A stretch of 64,000 bases of DNA from NCBI GenBank assembly GCA_963837635.1, contig CAWINY010000005.1, forward strand, positions 216,271-280,270. Direction: 5' to 3'. Shown one piece after another: positions 32,817 through 42,404 of the stretch. Each line of letters opens with the position of its first letter. Within the stretch, counting starts at the first letter, position 1. Position numbers and translations under genes: made by a program. Source of the stretch: CAWINY01 sp963837635. Its GTDB lineage: Bacteria; Acidobacteriota; Terriglobia; Terriglobales; Acidobacteriaceae. The notes under the pieces were generated by a model. That model was not told where the DNA came from, did not search any database, and was given only the letters and a program-made list of their open reading frames with translations.

Positions 32817-35684
32817 GTGCCCTTAGACCTGAAAAGCACGCTCAACCTGCCCAAAACCGACTTTTCCATGAAGGCAAACCTGCCCCACAACGAGCCCAAG
32901 TGGCTCAAATTCTGGGAGGAGATCCGGATCTACGAGCGCATCCGGGAGGCGCACCAGGGTGAGCCAATTTACATCCTGCACGATGGACCGCCGTACGCCA
33001 ATGGCCCCATTCACCTGGGCCACGCGCTCAATAAGTGCCTGAAGGATTTCATCGTCAAATCCAAGACCATGTCCGGTTTCAATTCGCCCTACGTGCCCGG
33101 ATGGGACTGCCACGGCCTGCCCATCGAGATCAAGGTGGACGAGTCGCTGGGGCGCAAGAAGCTGCAGATGGAACCTAGCCAGGTGCGCGTCGAATGCCGT
33201 AAATATGCGGGAAAGTATCTCGATCTGCAACGCGAGCAGTTCAAGCGCATCGGCGTCTTCGGCCGCTTCGACAATCCTTATTCCACCATGACCCCGCAGT
33301 TCGAAGGCAAGGTGGCCGAGGTGTTTTTCAGCTTCTTCGAGAAGGGGCTCGTCTACAAAGGGCTGAAGCCGGTGTACTGGTGCATCCACGACCGGACGGC
33401 GCTCGCCGAAGCCGAGGTTGAATACGAGAATCACACCAGCCCGAGCATCTGGGTAAAGTACGCGCTGACCAGCGCTCCGGAGAACATCGACCCCGCTCTC
33501 GCCGGCAAGAACGTGGCAACCATCATCTGGACAACCACGCCGTGGACGCTTCCCGCCTCCATGGCCGTGGCCTTCCATCCCGATGAGGAATACGTTGCGC
33601 TGCAGAAGGATGGCAGCGTGTACATCGTTGCGGAAAAGCTCGCGGAGGAAACGGCAAAGCGGTGCGATCTCTCGGGCGCGACCGAAGTGGCTCGCTTCCC
33701 CGGGCGCAAACTGGAGCATGCCACATTCACTCACCCGTTTCTGGATCGCAAGATTCTCGGCGTGCTCGCCAACTACGTCACCATGGACCAGGGCACGGGC
33801 GCGGTCCACACCGCGCCGTCCCATGGCGTGGACGACTTCTACACCGGGCAGAAGTACGGCCTGGATCGCACGTGTAATGTCGATGCCGGCGGCCATCTGC
33901 TTAACGGCTTGCCGGAGTTTGACGGGCTGACGGTGTTCAAGGCGAATCCGGCAATTGTCGAGCTGCTCAAGAGCCGGGGCGTGCTACTTGCGCTGGACAA
34001 GATCGAGCACTCGTATCCGCACTGCTGGCGCTGCCATAACCCGGTGATCTTCCGCGCCACCGAGCAGTGGTTCATCTCGATGGACGCCCCCATGCCGGAG
34101 GGCGGCACACTCAGGCAACGTGCGCTGGAGGCGATCAAGAGCGTGAAGTGGGACCCGACCTGGGGCGAGGAGCGCATCGCCAACATGCTGGCCACGCGCC
34201 CGGATTGGTGCATCTCGCGGCAACGCATCTGGGGCGTGCCGATCTCCGTCTTCTGGTGCGAAAGCTGCAACCATGCCTTGAACGATCATGCCGTAAACCG
34301 TGCCGTGGTCGAGCTTTTCTCGAAGGAAGGCGCGGACGCCTGGTATCTGAAATCAGCGAGCGAGATTCTGCCTGCCGGGACCAAGTGTCCCAAATGCGGT
34401 GGCGCGGCGTTCCGCAAGGAAATGGACATCGTCGACGTCTGGTTCGAGTCCGGTTCGAGCCATGCGGCGGTGCTTAGCCCCAGCAAGCGCTCCGCGCTCG
34501 CTGGGGACCCCTCGACGCGCGAGGCCGATCTGCCGTGGCCAGCCGACCTTTATCTCGAGGGCGGCGACCAGTACCGCGGATGGTTCCACTCTTCCCTGCT
34601 CTGCGCCATCGGCTGGCGCGACGCGGCGCCTTATCGCAGCGTTGCCACAAGTGGCTGGACACTCGACGCGCAGGGGCGCGCCATGTCGAAGTCGCTGGGC
34701 AACGTGGTGGACCCGGTCGATATCGCAAACCGTCTTGGTGCGGAGATCGTGCGCCTGTGGGTCGCCTCGGTGGATTTCCGCGAGGACGTGCATGCATCGG
34801 AAGAGCTGATGCAGCGGGTGGCGGAGAACTACCGCAAGATCCGCAACACCTTCCGCTACATCCTCGGCAACCTGCACGGCTTCGAGCCGGCCGCCGACAT
34901 GGTGCAGATCAGCGACATGGAGCCGCTGGACCGCTACATGTTCGGCCAAGCCTGCGAAATGTCGCGCGAGGTGCTCAAGTGGTACGCGAGTTTCGAGTTC
35001 CACAAGATCTACCAACGGCTGATGCAGTTCTGCGTGGTGGACCTGAGCAAGATGTACTTCGACGTGCTCAAGGACCGTCTCTACACCACCGCACCCAAGT
35101 CGCAGGCGCGCCGCTCCGCGCAGAGCGCCATCTGGCTGATCGGCGAGATGCTGGTCCGGCTGGTGGCGCCCATCATGAGTTTTACCGCCGATGAAATTTG
35201 GAAGCATCTACCAGTAGTGGAGGACCGCCCGGTGAGCGTTCATCTGGCGCAGTTCCCCAGCCAGCAGCTTGAGATCAAGGTGCCGGAACCGTTGCGAGCC
35301 GATTGGGAAGCGCTGCTCGGCGCCCGCAACGAAGTGCTCAACGCGCTCGAAGAGGCGCGCAACAGCAAGTTGATCGGCAGCGGGCTCGAGGCGCAGGTTA
35401 CGCTGATGGCGCCCGAATCGTTGTACCCGGTGCTGGAGCGTTATGCGGGCGAGTTGCCCCGGCTGTTTATCGTCACTCAGGTAAAACTGGAACGCGCTAC
35501 GGGCAGCGACGGCGCTACCGCGCTGCGGGTGAAGGTCGAGCGGGCAGCCGGGGAGAAATGCGAGCGCTGCTGGAACTACTCGACCCGGGTTGGCGAGGAC
35601 AAGGAATATCCGACGGTGTGTGAACGTTGCAGCCCGGTGCTGCACGAAATCGAGGCTGCCATAGCTGACGGAGCAGCATCCTGA
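32817..35684 (+). CDS. ileS: isoleucyl-tRNA synthetase
   Basis: 955 residues, class I enzyme. The HIGH motif is HLGHA within GPPYANGPIHLGHA, KMSKS is AMSKSLGN, and the editing domain has the TTTPWTLPASMAV stretch. The C-terminal zinc finger is CERCWNYS and CERCSPVL. A mid-domain pair CESCNH/CPKCGG may hold another zinc. Between HAAVL and LPWPADLYLEG there is about a dozen extra residues (SPSKRSALAGDPSTREAD) encoded by a palindromic repeat at 34478-34506, which looks like a repeat inserted in frame. The GTG start is at 32817; lspA overlaps its stop by one base. Confidence 0.95.
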   Translation: MPLDLKSTLNLPKTDFSMKANLPHNEPKWLKFWEEIRIYERIREAHQGEPIYILHDGPPYANGPIHLGHALNKCLKDFIVKSKTMSGFNSPYVPGWDCHGLPIEIKVDESLGRKKLQMEPSQVRVECRKYAGKYLDLQREQFKRIGVFGRFDNPYSTMTPQFEGKVAEVFFSFFEKGLVYKGLKPVYWCIHDRTALAEAEVEYENHTSPSIWVKYALTSAPENIDPALAGKNVATIIWTTTPWTLPASMAVAFHPDEEYVALQKDGSVYIVAEKLAEETAKRCDLSGATEVARFPGRKLEHATFTHPFLDRKILGVLANYVTMDQGTGAVHTAPSHGVDDFYTGQKYGLDRTCNVDAGGHLLNGLPEFDGLTVFKANPAIVELLKSRGVLLALDKIEHSYPHCWRCHNPVIFRATEQWFISMDAPMPEGGTLRQRALEAIKSVKWDPTWGEERIANMLATRPDWCISRQRIWGVPISVFWCESCNHALNDHAVNRAVVELFSKEGADAWYLKSASEILPAGTKCPKCGGAAFRKEMDIVDVWFESGSSHAAVLSPSKRSALAGDPSTREADLPWPADLYLEGGDQYRGWFHSSLLCAIGWRDAAPYRSVATSGWTLDAQGRAMSKSLGNVVDPVDIANRLGAEIVRLWVASVDFREDVHASEELMQRVAENYRKIRNTFRYILGNLHGFEPAADMVQISDMEPLDRYMFGQACEMSREVLKWYASFEFHKIYQRLMQFCVVDLSKMYFDVLKDRLYTTAPKSQARRSAQSAIWLIGEMLVRLVAPIMSFTADEIWKHLPVVEDRPVSVHLAQFPSQQLEIKVPEPLRADWEALLGARNEVLNALEEARNSKLIGSGLEAQVTLMAPESLYPVLERYAGELPRLFIVTQVKLERATGSDGATALRVKVERAAGEKCERCWNYSTRVGEDKEYPTVCERCSPVLHEIEAAIADGAAS
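34478..34506. repeat. palindrome inside the ileS coding sequence
   Basis: CCCCAGCAAGCGC and GCGCTCGCTGGGG are inverse copies with one mismatch around a 3-nt centre. The element is in frame and adds residues to the protein. Confidence 0.7.
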
Positions 35685-36181
35685 TGCACGCGATGCGCAA
35701 GTGGTATTTCCTGATTGCAGTTGGCGTCGTTTTGTTCGACCAGCTCTCGAAGTGGGCGGTTGCCCACCGCCTTGCCCTGCATCAGTCGATTCCTATCGTC
35801 CCCGCATTCTTCAGCCTCACCCATGTGCAGAACCGGGGCGCGGCCTTCGGCATCTTTGACGACTCACCGGCCCCGTGGAAGATCGCCCTTCTGATCGTCT
35901 TCTCGCTGGCGGCGCTGGTGGTGGTCTCGATGCTGCTGTGGAAGAACAGTCACCAGTTGAGCTTGACCGGGGTGGCCTTGGCGCTGGTGCTGGGCGGGGC
36001 GGTAGGCAATCTATGGGACCGCGTGAACTCCGGGCACGTGGTGGATTTTCTGGATTTCTACGTCGGCACGTATCACTGGCCGGCCTTCAATGTGGCCGAC
36101 AGCGCCATTGTGGTAGGCGCCATTCTGCTGATCGGCGAGATCCTGTTCAGCAAAAACCAGCAACGGGAGAAGGCGGTGTAG
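35684..36181 (+). CDS. lspA: lipoprotein signal peptidase (signal peptidase II)
   Basis: 165 residues, four membrane helices. The catalytic Asp pair lies in NLWDRVNSGHVVDFLDFY and FNVADSAIVVG. NRGAAFGI and VALALVLGGAVGNLWDR are the LspA signatures. It cleaves prolipoprotein signal peptides at the lipobox Cys. The ATG overlaps the ileS stop (TGATG), so the pair is co-translated, a common ileS-lspA arrangement. Confidence 0.95.
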   Translation: MHAMRKWYFLIAVGVVLFDQLSKWAVAHRLALHQSIPIVPAFFSLTHVQNRGAAFGIFDDSPAPWKIALLIVFSLAALVVVSMLLWKNSHQLSLTGVALALVLGGAVGNLWDRVNSGHVVDFLDFYVGTYHWPAFNVADSAIVVGAILLIGEILFSKNQQREKAV

Positions 36182-36218
36182 CTCTCAGGTTCGGCTCTCA
36201 GCCCCAGCTTTCAGGTTT

Positions 36219-36256
36219 GTCATTCCGACGCGAAGCGGAGGAATCTGCAGTTCTCT
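36219..36256. repeat. palindrome-related repeat, family F, left arm
   Basis: Begins GTCATTCCGACGCGAAGC and ends CTGCAGTTCTCT. Its inverse lies at 36640-36675, on the other side of the GIY-YIG gene. A self-contained double copy is at 46073-46163. Confidence 0.8.
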
Positions 36257-36311
36257 GAATCAGCCATTTCCCTTGTCAACACCCCAATCCTGTGGTCTGA
36301 TTCCCTGCTCC

Positions 36312-36674
36312 ATGCCCCGAGAGCATCGGTATTACGTGTACATCCTGGCCAGCCGCTCTCTGACGCTATATGTGGGCGTGACCAACAGCCTTTACCGGCG
36401 GGTGCTAGAACACAAAAGCGGCAAACTGGAAGGCTTTACCAAGAGGTACAACATCAATCGTCTCGTATGGTACGAGGCATTCCAATTCGTTCAGCACGCC
36501 ATCACACGTGAAACCGAAATCAAGAGTTGGCGCCGCTCGAAGAAGCTAGCTTTGATTGCGTCTCTTAATCCGGCATGGCAAGACTTGGCAGAAGGCTGGG
36601 GTGAGCTTGCGGATGCGCGTGCCATCCCGCCGTTCGCAAAGAGAACTGCAGATTCCTCGCTGCGCTCGGAATGA
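36312..36674 (+). CDS. GIY-YIG nuclease family protein, between inverted repeats
   Basis: 120 residues from ATG 36312. The catalytic motif is YYVYILASRSLTLYVGVTN (YVYIL and YVGVT form the GIY-YIG pair), with RRVLEHKSGKLEGFTKRYN and the metal-binding Glu in the AITRETEIKSW region; this is the UPF0213/YhbQ-like single-domain type. The C-terminal tail (TADSSLRSE) is encoded by the right arm of the family F repeat. Such stand-alone nucleases are of unknown role; the flanking repeats raise a mobile-element possibility. Confidence 0.85.
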   Translation: MPREHRYYVYILASRSLTLYVGVTNSLYRRVLEHKSGKLEGFTKRYNINRLVWYEAFQFVQHAITRETEIKSWRRSKKLALIASLNPAWQDLAEGWGELADARAIPPFAKRTADSSLRSE

Positions 36675-36675
36675 C
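36640..36675. repeat. palindrome-related repeat, family F, right arm
   Basis: AGAGAACTGCAGATTCCTCG then CTCGGAATGAC is the inverse of 36219-36256. It overlaps the last codons of the GIY-YIG gene. Confidence 0.8.
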
Positions 36676-36714
36676 AAACCATAAATGACAAACCATAAAG
36701 GACCAATGACAGTC

Positions 36715-39031
36715 TTACTGTCCGCTGTACAACTGGCGATACAACCCCGCGTTGCGCATGATGGCTTCCACGTACTCGCGGGTTTCGGTAAAGGGAATCG
36801 ACTCCACGAACTCCTGCGGATCGCGATATTTCTCCGACAGCCAGCTCTCTACCCGCTCAGGGCCGGCGTTGTAAGCAGCGAGCGCGTACTCCGTCTGACC
36901 GCCGAACTTGTCCACCAGTCCGCGGAAGTAGCGGATGCCCAATTCCAGATTGGTCGTTGGCACCAGTAACTGAGGTTCGCTGAAGCGGCGGATCTTCATC
37001 TCGCGCGCCACCTGCCTGCCGGTGACCGGAAGCAGTTGCATCAGGCCCAGGGCGTTGGAGCCGGAAACCGCGCCAGGATTGAATTCCGACTCCTGCCGGA
37101 TCAGCGAGGCCACCAGATACGGGTCCAGCCGATTGCTGGCCGCAAAGCGCTTCAGGTCGGTCCAGTAGGGCCGCGGGAAGAGCATCTCCCAGTAATCGCG
37201 CGGCAGGTCGGAGATGTCTAGCGCGAAATACGAGGGCACGGCGCGCTTCATCAGTTGCAGGGCACGGTTGTACTGGCCGTAGTCGATGTAGATTTTGGCG
37301 ATTTCGGCGGCGGACCAGCGATGGTCTTTGTCCGCCGCGTCTGCCTCGCGCAGCTCATGCGCGGCGAAATCCACCAGGCCCGCGTTGGCGAGCAGTCTCG
37401 CCTTCTGCACCCGCAGATCGTCGTCCGGCGGGTCGGGATCGCCCGGGGGATCCAACGGCGGGATGGCTTCCAGGATCGGCTCGGTGGCCGCGGGGCGTGC
37501 GCCGATCTCCTTCAGCCGCACGCGGGCCATGTCCGCGTAGTAGTAGTTGGGGAGGCGGCTGTCCAGCTTGTTGTAGTAGGCGCGAGCCAGAGCGTCGTCG
37601 TGATCTTCCTCCGCCAGCCGGCCGCGCCAGTACATGGCGGCGCTGGCTTCGGGAGCCGTGGGATAGAGCTTGATCTCTTCTTCGAACTCGTGCTTGGCTT
37701 GCTTCGTTGCGGCCTTGACGCAGGGTGAGCCAGGCGGCCTTCCAGTGGGCATACGAGGCGCGATTACCCTGCGGGAAGCGGGTCTGCGCCTCGCGGTAGA
37801 AATCGATGGCTTGGTCGTACTCCTTGCGCAGCAGGTACATATTGCCGCCAAGCAGCAACATCTCCTGAAATGCGGGACTGGTGGCCGAGCTCTGCCGCAG
37901 GCGGTTGACCAGCGAGGTGTAGCGGTCAAGGTCGTCGGCCGCGCGCGCCATCTCGGCCAGAACCAGCAGGCGCTGGGCATTGGCTTCGTCGGTGCTTTCC
38001 GGCAGCGATTCCAGCAGGCGGCGCGCTTCCGCGTCGGCGCCGCTGTGGTGCAATGCCACGCCCAACCCCACGTTGATCGCGTACCGGTCCGCAGGTTGGG
38101 CATCGTTCAGAAGCTCTCGATACTCGCGCGCGGCATCGCTCCATCGCTTGGCGGAGGCTAACTGATCGGCCCGAGCGCGACGTTCCAGGAAGGTCGGCTG
38201 ATAGCCGGCGCTGGCCAGCTCGGCGCGAGCTTCGGCAGATTCCGTGGTGGTGGGCATCGCCAGATAAATGTGCTTCCAGGCGGCGATTGCCTGCTCCCGC
38301 TGCCCGGTGCGCATCAGCGCGCGTCCCAGAGCGAGTTCCACGTCAGAGCGGGCGGGGTCCCGGTATTTCTGCAGAACGGCGACCGCCCCTGCTGCGTCGT
38401 TGCCGGCCAGCAAGGCGTTTGCGTAAATAACGGCAGCGTTGTGCAGGAAAACCGATTCCGGATACTTGGTGCTGAAGTCCTGCAAGTTGTCGGCGGCTGC
38501 GGCGGTCTGCCCGCTGGCAGCATAGGAAGCCGCGGTGAAGTAGGCGACGTAATCGCCGAGATCGCCGGCGCGCGGCTGAGCCTTCCTCAGTGCAGCGAGG
38601 GCCGCGGGATAATCGTGATCGACGTAGTGGCCGTATCCCGACGCAAGATAGGCGATGCTGCCGGCGTCGCTTCCCGCATGGCGGCGCGCGTAGGCCTCGA
38701 CGCCGTTGTAGGCAGCGGGGCTGCGGGTTTCAAGCAACTGGCGCGCCATCGGTTTCAGCTCGGCCGAGGCCACGAAGGCGCGGTTCATGCGGCGTAGGCG
38801 CTGCAACTCCTTGACGCTGTGCTTGCGCCGGGCCTTGGCTTTGGCTTTGGACTTCCTGCCGGAGCGGTGGGCACCGGGGTGCTTGCCTTTGGCGGCCGAG
38901 GAGCGCACGGAGACCCGAAGCGGTGCTTTGTGCTTGGGACGGACGCCCCGGGCTGGCGTCGCCCACCCGGCAGGGCCAAAACAGAGCAGCAGAAATGCGA
39001 CGACAACTACGCGTAGATTCACTTCATTCAC
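36715..39031 (-). pseudogene. soluble lytic murein transglycosylase (Slt70-like) with a single-base frameshift
   Basis: Two overlapping frames join into one protein of about 770 residues. The N-terminal part (39031 down to about 37700) starts with a signal-like MNEVNLRVVVVAFLLLCFGP, then a Lys/Arg-rich stretch and a long helical repeat region (SLT superhelix). The C-terminal part holds the SLT domain with the catalytic Glu in VASLIRQESEFNPGA, then GLMQLLPVTGRQVA and YALAAYNAGPERV. At about 37699-37702 the coding strand reads GAAGCAAGCCAAG; removing one A restores E-A-A-K-H-E. Both halves are free of other stops, so the shift is recent or a sequencing error. The intact enzyme would cleave peptidoglycan in the periplasm. 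Confidence 0.8.
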
Positions 39032-39064
39032 TTCATCCGTAGTGTAACCCTGATTGAACCGGGC

Positions 39065-40139
39065 TCATTGTGGAAAGTTGCCGCCGAGCAGCGCTGGATT
39101 ATTGTCCGCTAGATTCTGAATCACTTCGCTGGTGAAATAATCGCCGGATGCCGCCGGGGTGTTGGCGTAGCGCTTGTCGTACATGGCCCGGCTCTTATCC
39201 AGATCGTCCTTGAGCCGGAGATAGAGGTCCCGGTTCTGCTTGCCATCGGCGACCTTCGACTGGTTGTAGAGCTTGACCTCATCCACCAGCAGCTTGGCGA
39301 AGCGACGCGCCTTGCTGTGGATGTCCTCTTCGTCCGTAACGCCCGGACGGTTGAGCGTCGGCGGCAGGCTTGAGAAAACAGGCGCGCTTTCCAGGCGGGC
39401 TGCGGGTTGCGCAACGGGGGAGCCGCCAACAGCGACCTGTGCCGGGGCCGCGGAAATTGCAGCCGGCCCGGAACTCTCCGGCAAGGGCCGGACTTGCGCT
39501 GGCTGGGTTGGCGCCACCGGCTTCGGTACGGAGGCGGTTTTGCGCAGAGCCAATATCTCGATCCACAGGCCGGCCGCACGCGTCAGCAGTTGCAGCGCAG
39601 AGGAATCGAGCGGCCCGCCCGCCCCGCCGTCGGCATAAATCAGCGCCACCACCTTGCTGCTGATCGTGAGCGGCAGGACCACGCACCTGCCGTCGCCGGG
39701 CGGTCCGCAAAGGGTGGCAAAACGCGCGTCGAACTGAGCCATGGAACCGAGCGAAGGCCTGACGCTGCTGAAGCGCATAGCCAGCCAAGCCTGAGGTTGG
39801 ATCGATGCCGAAGTTCCGGATAGCGTCCAGATCGCGGAAGCCGCGAGACTGCCACAGGGCGGCGCTGGCACCCCGCAGGATAAAAACTGCCGCGCGTCCG
39901 CTGAACTTGGCTGCGCCCTCAAGCAGCGCGGTCAGAATCTCGCCCTGCGAGCTGCCTGCGTGTACGGCCGCCATCGCCTTTTCTAGCAGGTCGCTGGCCG
40001 GAGTGCCCGGGGTAAGGTGAAACTCAAGTTCCGCCATCACCCGGCGGACGAATTCCTCGCCCAGCGAATGAAGTCGCTGATCGAGCAGGTCCGATACCAC
40101 CGTTCGTACCTGGGCGCGAATTTTCTCTGTGTCGGCCAT
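39065..40139 (-). pseudogene. GAF-like regulatory protein with a single-base frameshift
   Basis: The N-terminal frame starts at ATG 40139 (MADTEKIRAQVRTVVSDLLD) and is helical, followed by a GAF-like fold (AAKFSGRAAVFILRGASAALWQSRGF). It is coherent to about 39795, then the reading moves to another frame: AWLAMRFSSVRPSL, CVVLPLTISSKVVALIYADGG (end of GAF), a Pro/Ala linker, and a C-terminal coiled region ending ALLGGNFPQ. One extra base near 39793-39796 explains it. It lies 34 nt upstream of the transglycosylase gene on the same strand; both are frameshifted. The role is unknown, perhaps a type IV pilus or signalling accessory. Confidence 0.65.
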
Positions 40140-40560
40140 CTCTGCTGTCGAGTTAATCCCCGATCGAATTATATGAAGTCGGGATGAGGTGTCAATCCGC
40201 TGAACCCCTCGCTATGCACTGAGGTAACCTGCTGATCTGGTGGGGTGCATGCCGCGGATCGGCGGTGATGGGCTTCGGTCGGACACGTGGTGCCCGAGCG
40301 TCTTGGCATTGGGCGAGCCCGTGTCTGCCAAAATCGGCCAGATGCGGGCGGCCGCCATATGAAAAATAGTTGTGAAACTGCATTCCCGGTGACGCAGATA
40401 CCTGAAAGCCGTTAGTATAATGAGCGACTTTAGCGGGCGTATTGCTTCGCCTGTTCACCAGGTGCATGGCCGATCGGCTGAAGTTGTCTCGTCAGGCGCG
40501 GTGTCTGATTGAGGGCTCGTGGGCGAACTCCCGACGGCAACAAACTGAATCGGCATCTTG
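40140..40560. other. 421-nt region upstream of the ECF sigma gene
   Basis: Contains a degenerate family A repeat (40311-40352) and a good -10 hexamer TATAAT at 40416-40421, about 140 nt before the sigma factor ATG. No convincing -35 sits at 17 nt. Nothing else is recognised. Confidence 0.45.
40416..40421 (+). promoter_or_regulatory. candidate -10 element (TATAAT) for the sigma/anti-sigma operon
   Basis: An exact consensus -10. The leader would be about 135 nt. The -35 is not evident, so this may be an extended -10 promoter or a chance match. Confidence 0.35.
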
Positions 40561-41187
40561 ATGGAAATCATCGAAAAAGCGAACCAGACTGTCAGTGATG
40601 AGCTGCCGTTGGTCCAGGCCGCCAAGAGCGGCGACATATCGGCTTTTGAGGCGCTGGTCAAGCGCTATGACCGTAACGTTTTTCGCATTGCGCAGCACAT
40701 CACGCAAAATCGCGAAGACGCCGAAGACGTGGTGCAGGACGCGTTCCTCAAGGCATACAGGAACCTGGAGCAGTTTCAGGGGCAATCGAAGTTCTACACA
40801 TGGTTGGTGCGCATCGCGGTCAACGAGGCGCTGATGAAATTGCGCCGGCGCCGTCCGGAACGGACGGTGTCCCTGGACCAGGAGGTCCAGACCGATGAAG
40901 ACACGATGCCACGCGAGGTGGCGGATTGGTCTCCCAACCCGGAACAGCAGTACAACCAGGCGGAGCTGAAGGACATTCTCGGCAGGACGATCCAGGGACT
41001 GCCTCCCAGCTTCCGCACCGTGTTTGTGCTGCGCGACGTGGAAGGGTTGTCAACCGAAGAGACGGCTGAGGCGCTGAACCTCAGCATTCCGGCGGTGAAA
41101 TCGAGATTGCTGCGCGCGCGGCTGCAATTGCGCGAACGTTTGAGCAAATACTTCAAACGGGGGCCAGACGGAGAGGGAACGAAGTGA
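40561..41187 (+). CDS. ECF (sigma-70 family, RpoE-like) RNA polymerase sigma factor
   Basis: 208 residues. Region 2 (FEALVKRYDRNVFRIAQHIT, EDVVQDAFLKAYRNL, FYTWLVRIAVNEALMKLRRR) and region 4 (LPPSFRTVFVLRDVEGLSTEETAEAL then IPAVKSRLLRARLQLRERL) are both complete. The linker is acidic (DEDTMPREVADW). The stop overlaps the anti-sigma gene by 4 nt (GTGA), the classic ECF/anti-sigma arrangement, so autoregulation is likely. Confidence 0.93.
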   Translation: MEIIEKANQTVSDELPLVQAAKSGDISAFEALVKRYDRNVFRIAQHITQNREDAEDVVQDAFLKAYRNLEQFQGQSKFYTWLVRIAVNEALMKLRRRRPERTVSLDQEVQTDEDTMPREVADWSPNPEQQYNQAELKDILGRTIQGLPPSFRTVFVLRDVEGLSTEETAEALNLSIPAVKSRLLRARLQLRERLSKYFKRGPDGEGTK

Positions 41188-41441
41188 ACTGCACCGACTT
41201 TCTCAAAGAACTGACGGAGTATTTGGACGGAGCCATCGACGAACGCACCAAGGCGGAACTCGATGAACATTTGGCGTGGTGCCATAATTGCTACGTCATC
41301 TGTAATACCACCAAGAAGACAATTGAGATCTATCGCGACTCCCAGCTTTACGAACTGCCGGACGATCTTCGTTCCCGACTGCACAGTGCCATTATGAGCA
41401 AGTGCGCCACAGCCAAGAAACAGCAAGTGCCCAAGGCCTGA
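41184..41441 (+). CDS. zinc-finger (zf-HC2-type) anti-sigma factor, soluble
   Basis: 85 residues from GTG 41184. The HC2 site is DEHLAWCHNCYVIC with Cys near residue 3 as the first ligand (H-x3-C-x2-C pattern). There is no membrane segment, so it is a soluble ZAS-domain anti-sigma, possibly redox sensitive as in RsrA/ChrR types. It should bind the ECF sigma factor just upstream. Confidence 0.88.
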   Translation: MNCTDFLKELTEYLDGAIDERTKAELDEHLAWCHNCYVICNTTKKTIEIYRDSQLYELPDDLRSRLHSAIMSKCATAKKQQVPKA

Positions 41442-41705
41442 GGGTAGTCTCGGGCCAGCGGGCGACGGCGGCGGGGTTGGCTTCCGTTATTCCCTCCCTT
41501 TACCCCTTCAACAACTGAGCATCTGTCTCATTTTGGAACACGTCCCCTCTCCTAAACTGGCCGAATGCCAAGGATTGAACCTTTCCAGCCCGGATTGAAT
41601 CCAACTGTGTGGATTCGAGGAACCTTTCTCGTCGAGATTGAATCTAAATAGACAGCCAGCTACTCCGGTCGCAGTCGTAACGGTAGCGGCATAGGGGAGG
41701 AATTT

Positions 41706-41939
41706 ATGTTACAGAGTCTGCTGGACGTATTGTTTGGCTGTCCTCACAAGAAATACACCTTCCCAATGAGCAATAAACACGGCTGTTCCGAGGCGGGAGC
41801 GCATACAGGAACCTATGTCGTCTGCCTCGACTGTGGCAAGGAGTTCGCCTACGATTGGCGCCAAATGAAGATCGTTCCGGATGCGGGATACAAGGACGCC
41901 GTGAGCGGAACCCAGCCGTACGCCAATCGAGCAGCCTGA
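41706..41939 (+). CDS. small zinc-ribbon-like protein, acidobacterial type
   Basis: 77 residues with a strong AGGGGAGGA ribosome binding site. CPHKKYTFP near the start and CLDCGKEFAYDW further on supply Cys/His pairs for a zinc ribbon. A terminator follows (41958-41990), so it is monocistronic. Function unknown; I recall similar short proteins in Acidobacteriota, from memory only. Confidence 0.75.
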   Translation: MLQSLLDVLFGCPHKKYTFPMSNKHGCSEAGAHTGTYVVCLDCGKEFAYDWRQMKIVPDAGYKDAVSGTQPYANRAA

Positions 41940-41957
41940 ATCTTCCGTCGCGATGGG

Positions 41958-41990
41958 CGGCACCCAAGCCGAAGTCGGGTGCCGGTTTTT
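41958..41990 (+). terminator. rho-independent terminator
   Basis: CGGCACCC pairs with GGGTGCCG around an 11-nt loop, followed by GTTTTT. It ends the small zinc-ribbon gene. Confidence 0.8.
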
Positions 41991-42154
41991 GGCGAAATTC
42001 ACTTAGCCGCTGATGAGCGCTGATCAGAGGAACTCTGAGCACATCCTTATCGAAATCAGCGGCTCATGTTCGTAACCGGCGTTTGAAACCCCAGAGATTC
42101 TGGTGTAAGCTGATGATAATCGGTGGGGTATTTTCCTCTACGCAGGAGTCCAGT

Positions 42155-42370
42155 ATGGTTCCAGCCTCTTCCATCTGTGAGGTAGTGTTGTCCCTTGAAC
42201 AGGCCCACACCCTCCTTGCTGCCGGTCAACTTGATTCCGCGACGCAGATCCTCGATCAGGCTTCCCAGAAACTCGACGAAGTACTTTGCAAGGCAGTCGA
42301 GAGCCGGGCAGCCGAAAGCAGGACCGTCGAGAGCGCCGTACCGCCCCGCGCGCTTGCAGCAACAGCTTAA
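42155..42370 (+). CDS. small helical protein, unknown function
   Basis: 71 residues from ATG 42155 (CAGGAG upstream). ICEVVLSLEQAHTLLAAGQL and QILDQASQKLDEVL suggest two helices. It has its own terminator downstream, which supports a real short transcript. No known family. Confidence 0.6.
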   Translation: MVPASSICEVVLSLEQAHTLLAAGQLDSATQILDQASQKLDEVLCKAVESRAAESRTVESAVPPRALAATA

Positions 42371-42404
42371 TTTCTGACAACTCATTCTCCCAACAGCGCA
42401 CTCA

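Noticed and set aside
40192..40467. 91-codon minus-strand frame upstream of the sigma gene
   Set aside because: Covers a degenerate family A repeat and the candidate promoter; His/Pro/Arg-rich with no motif.
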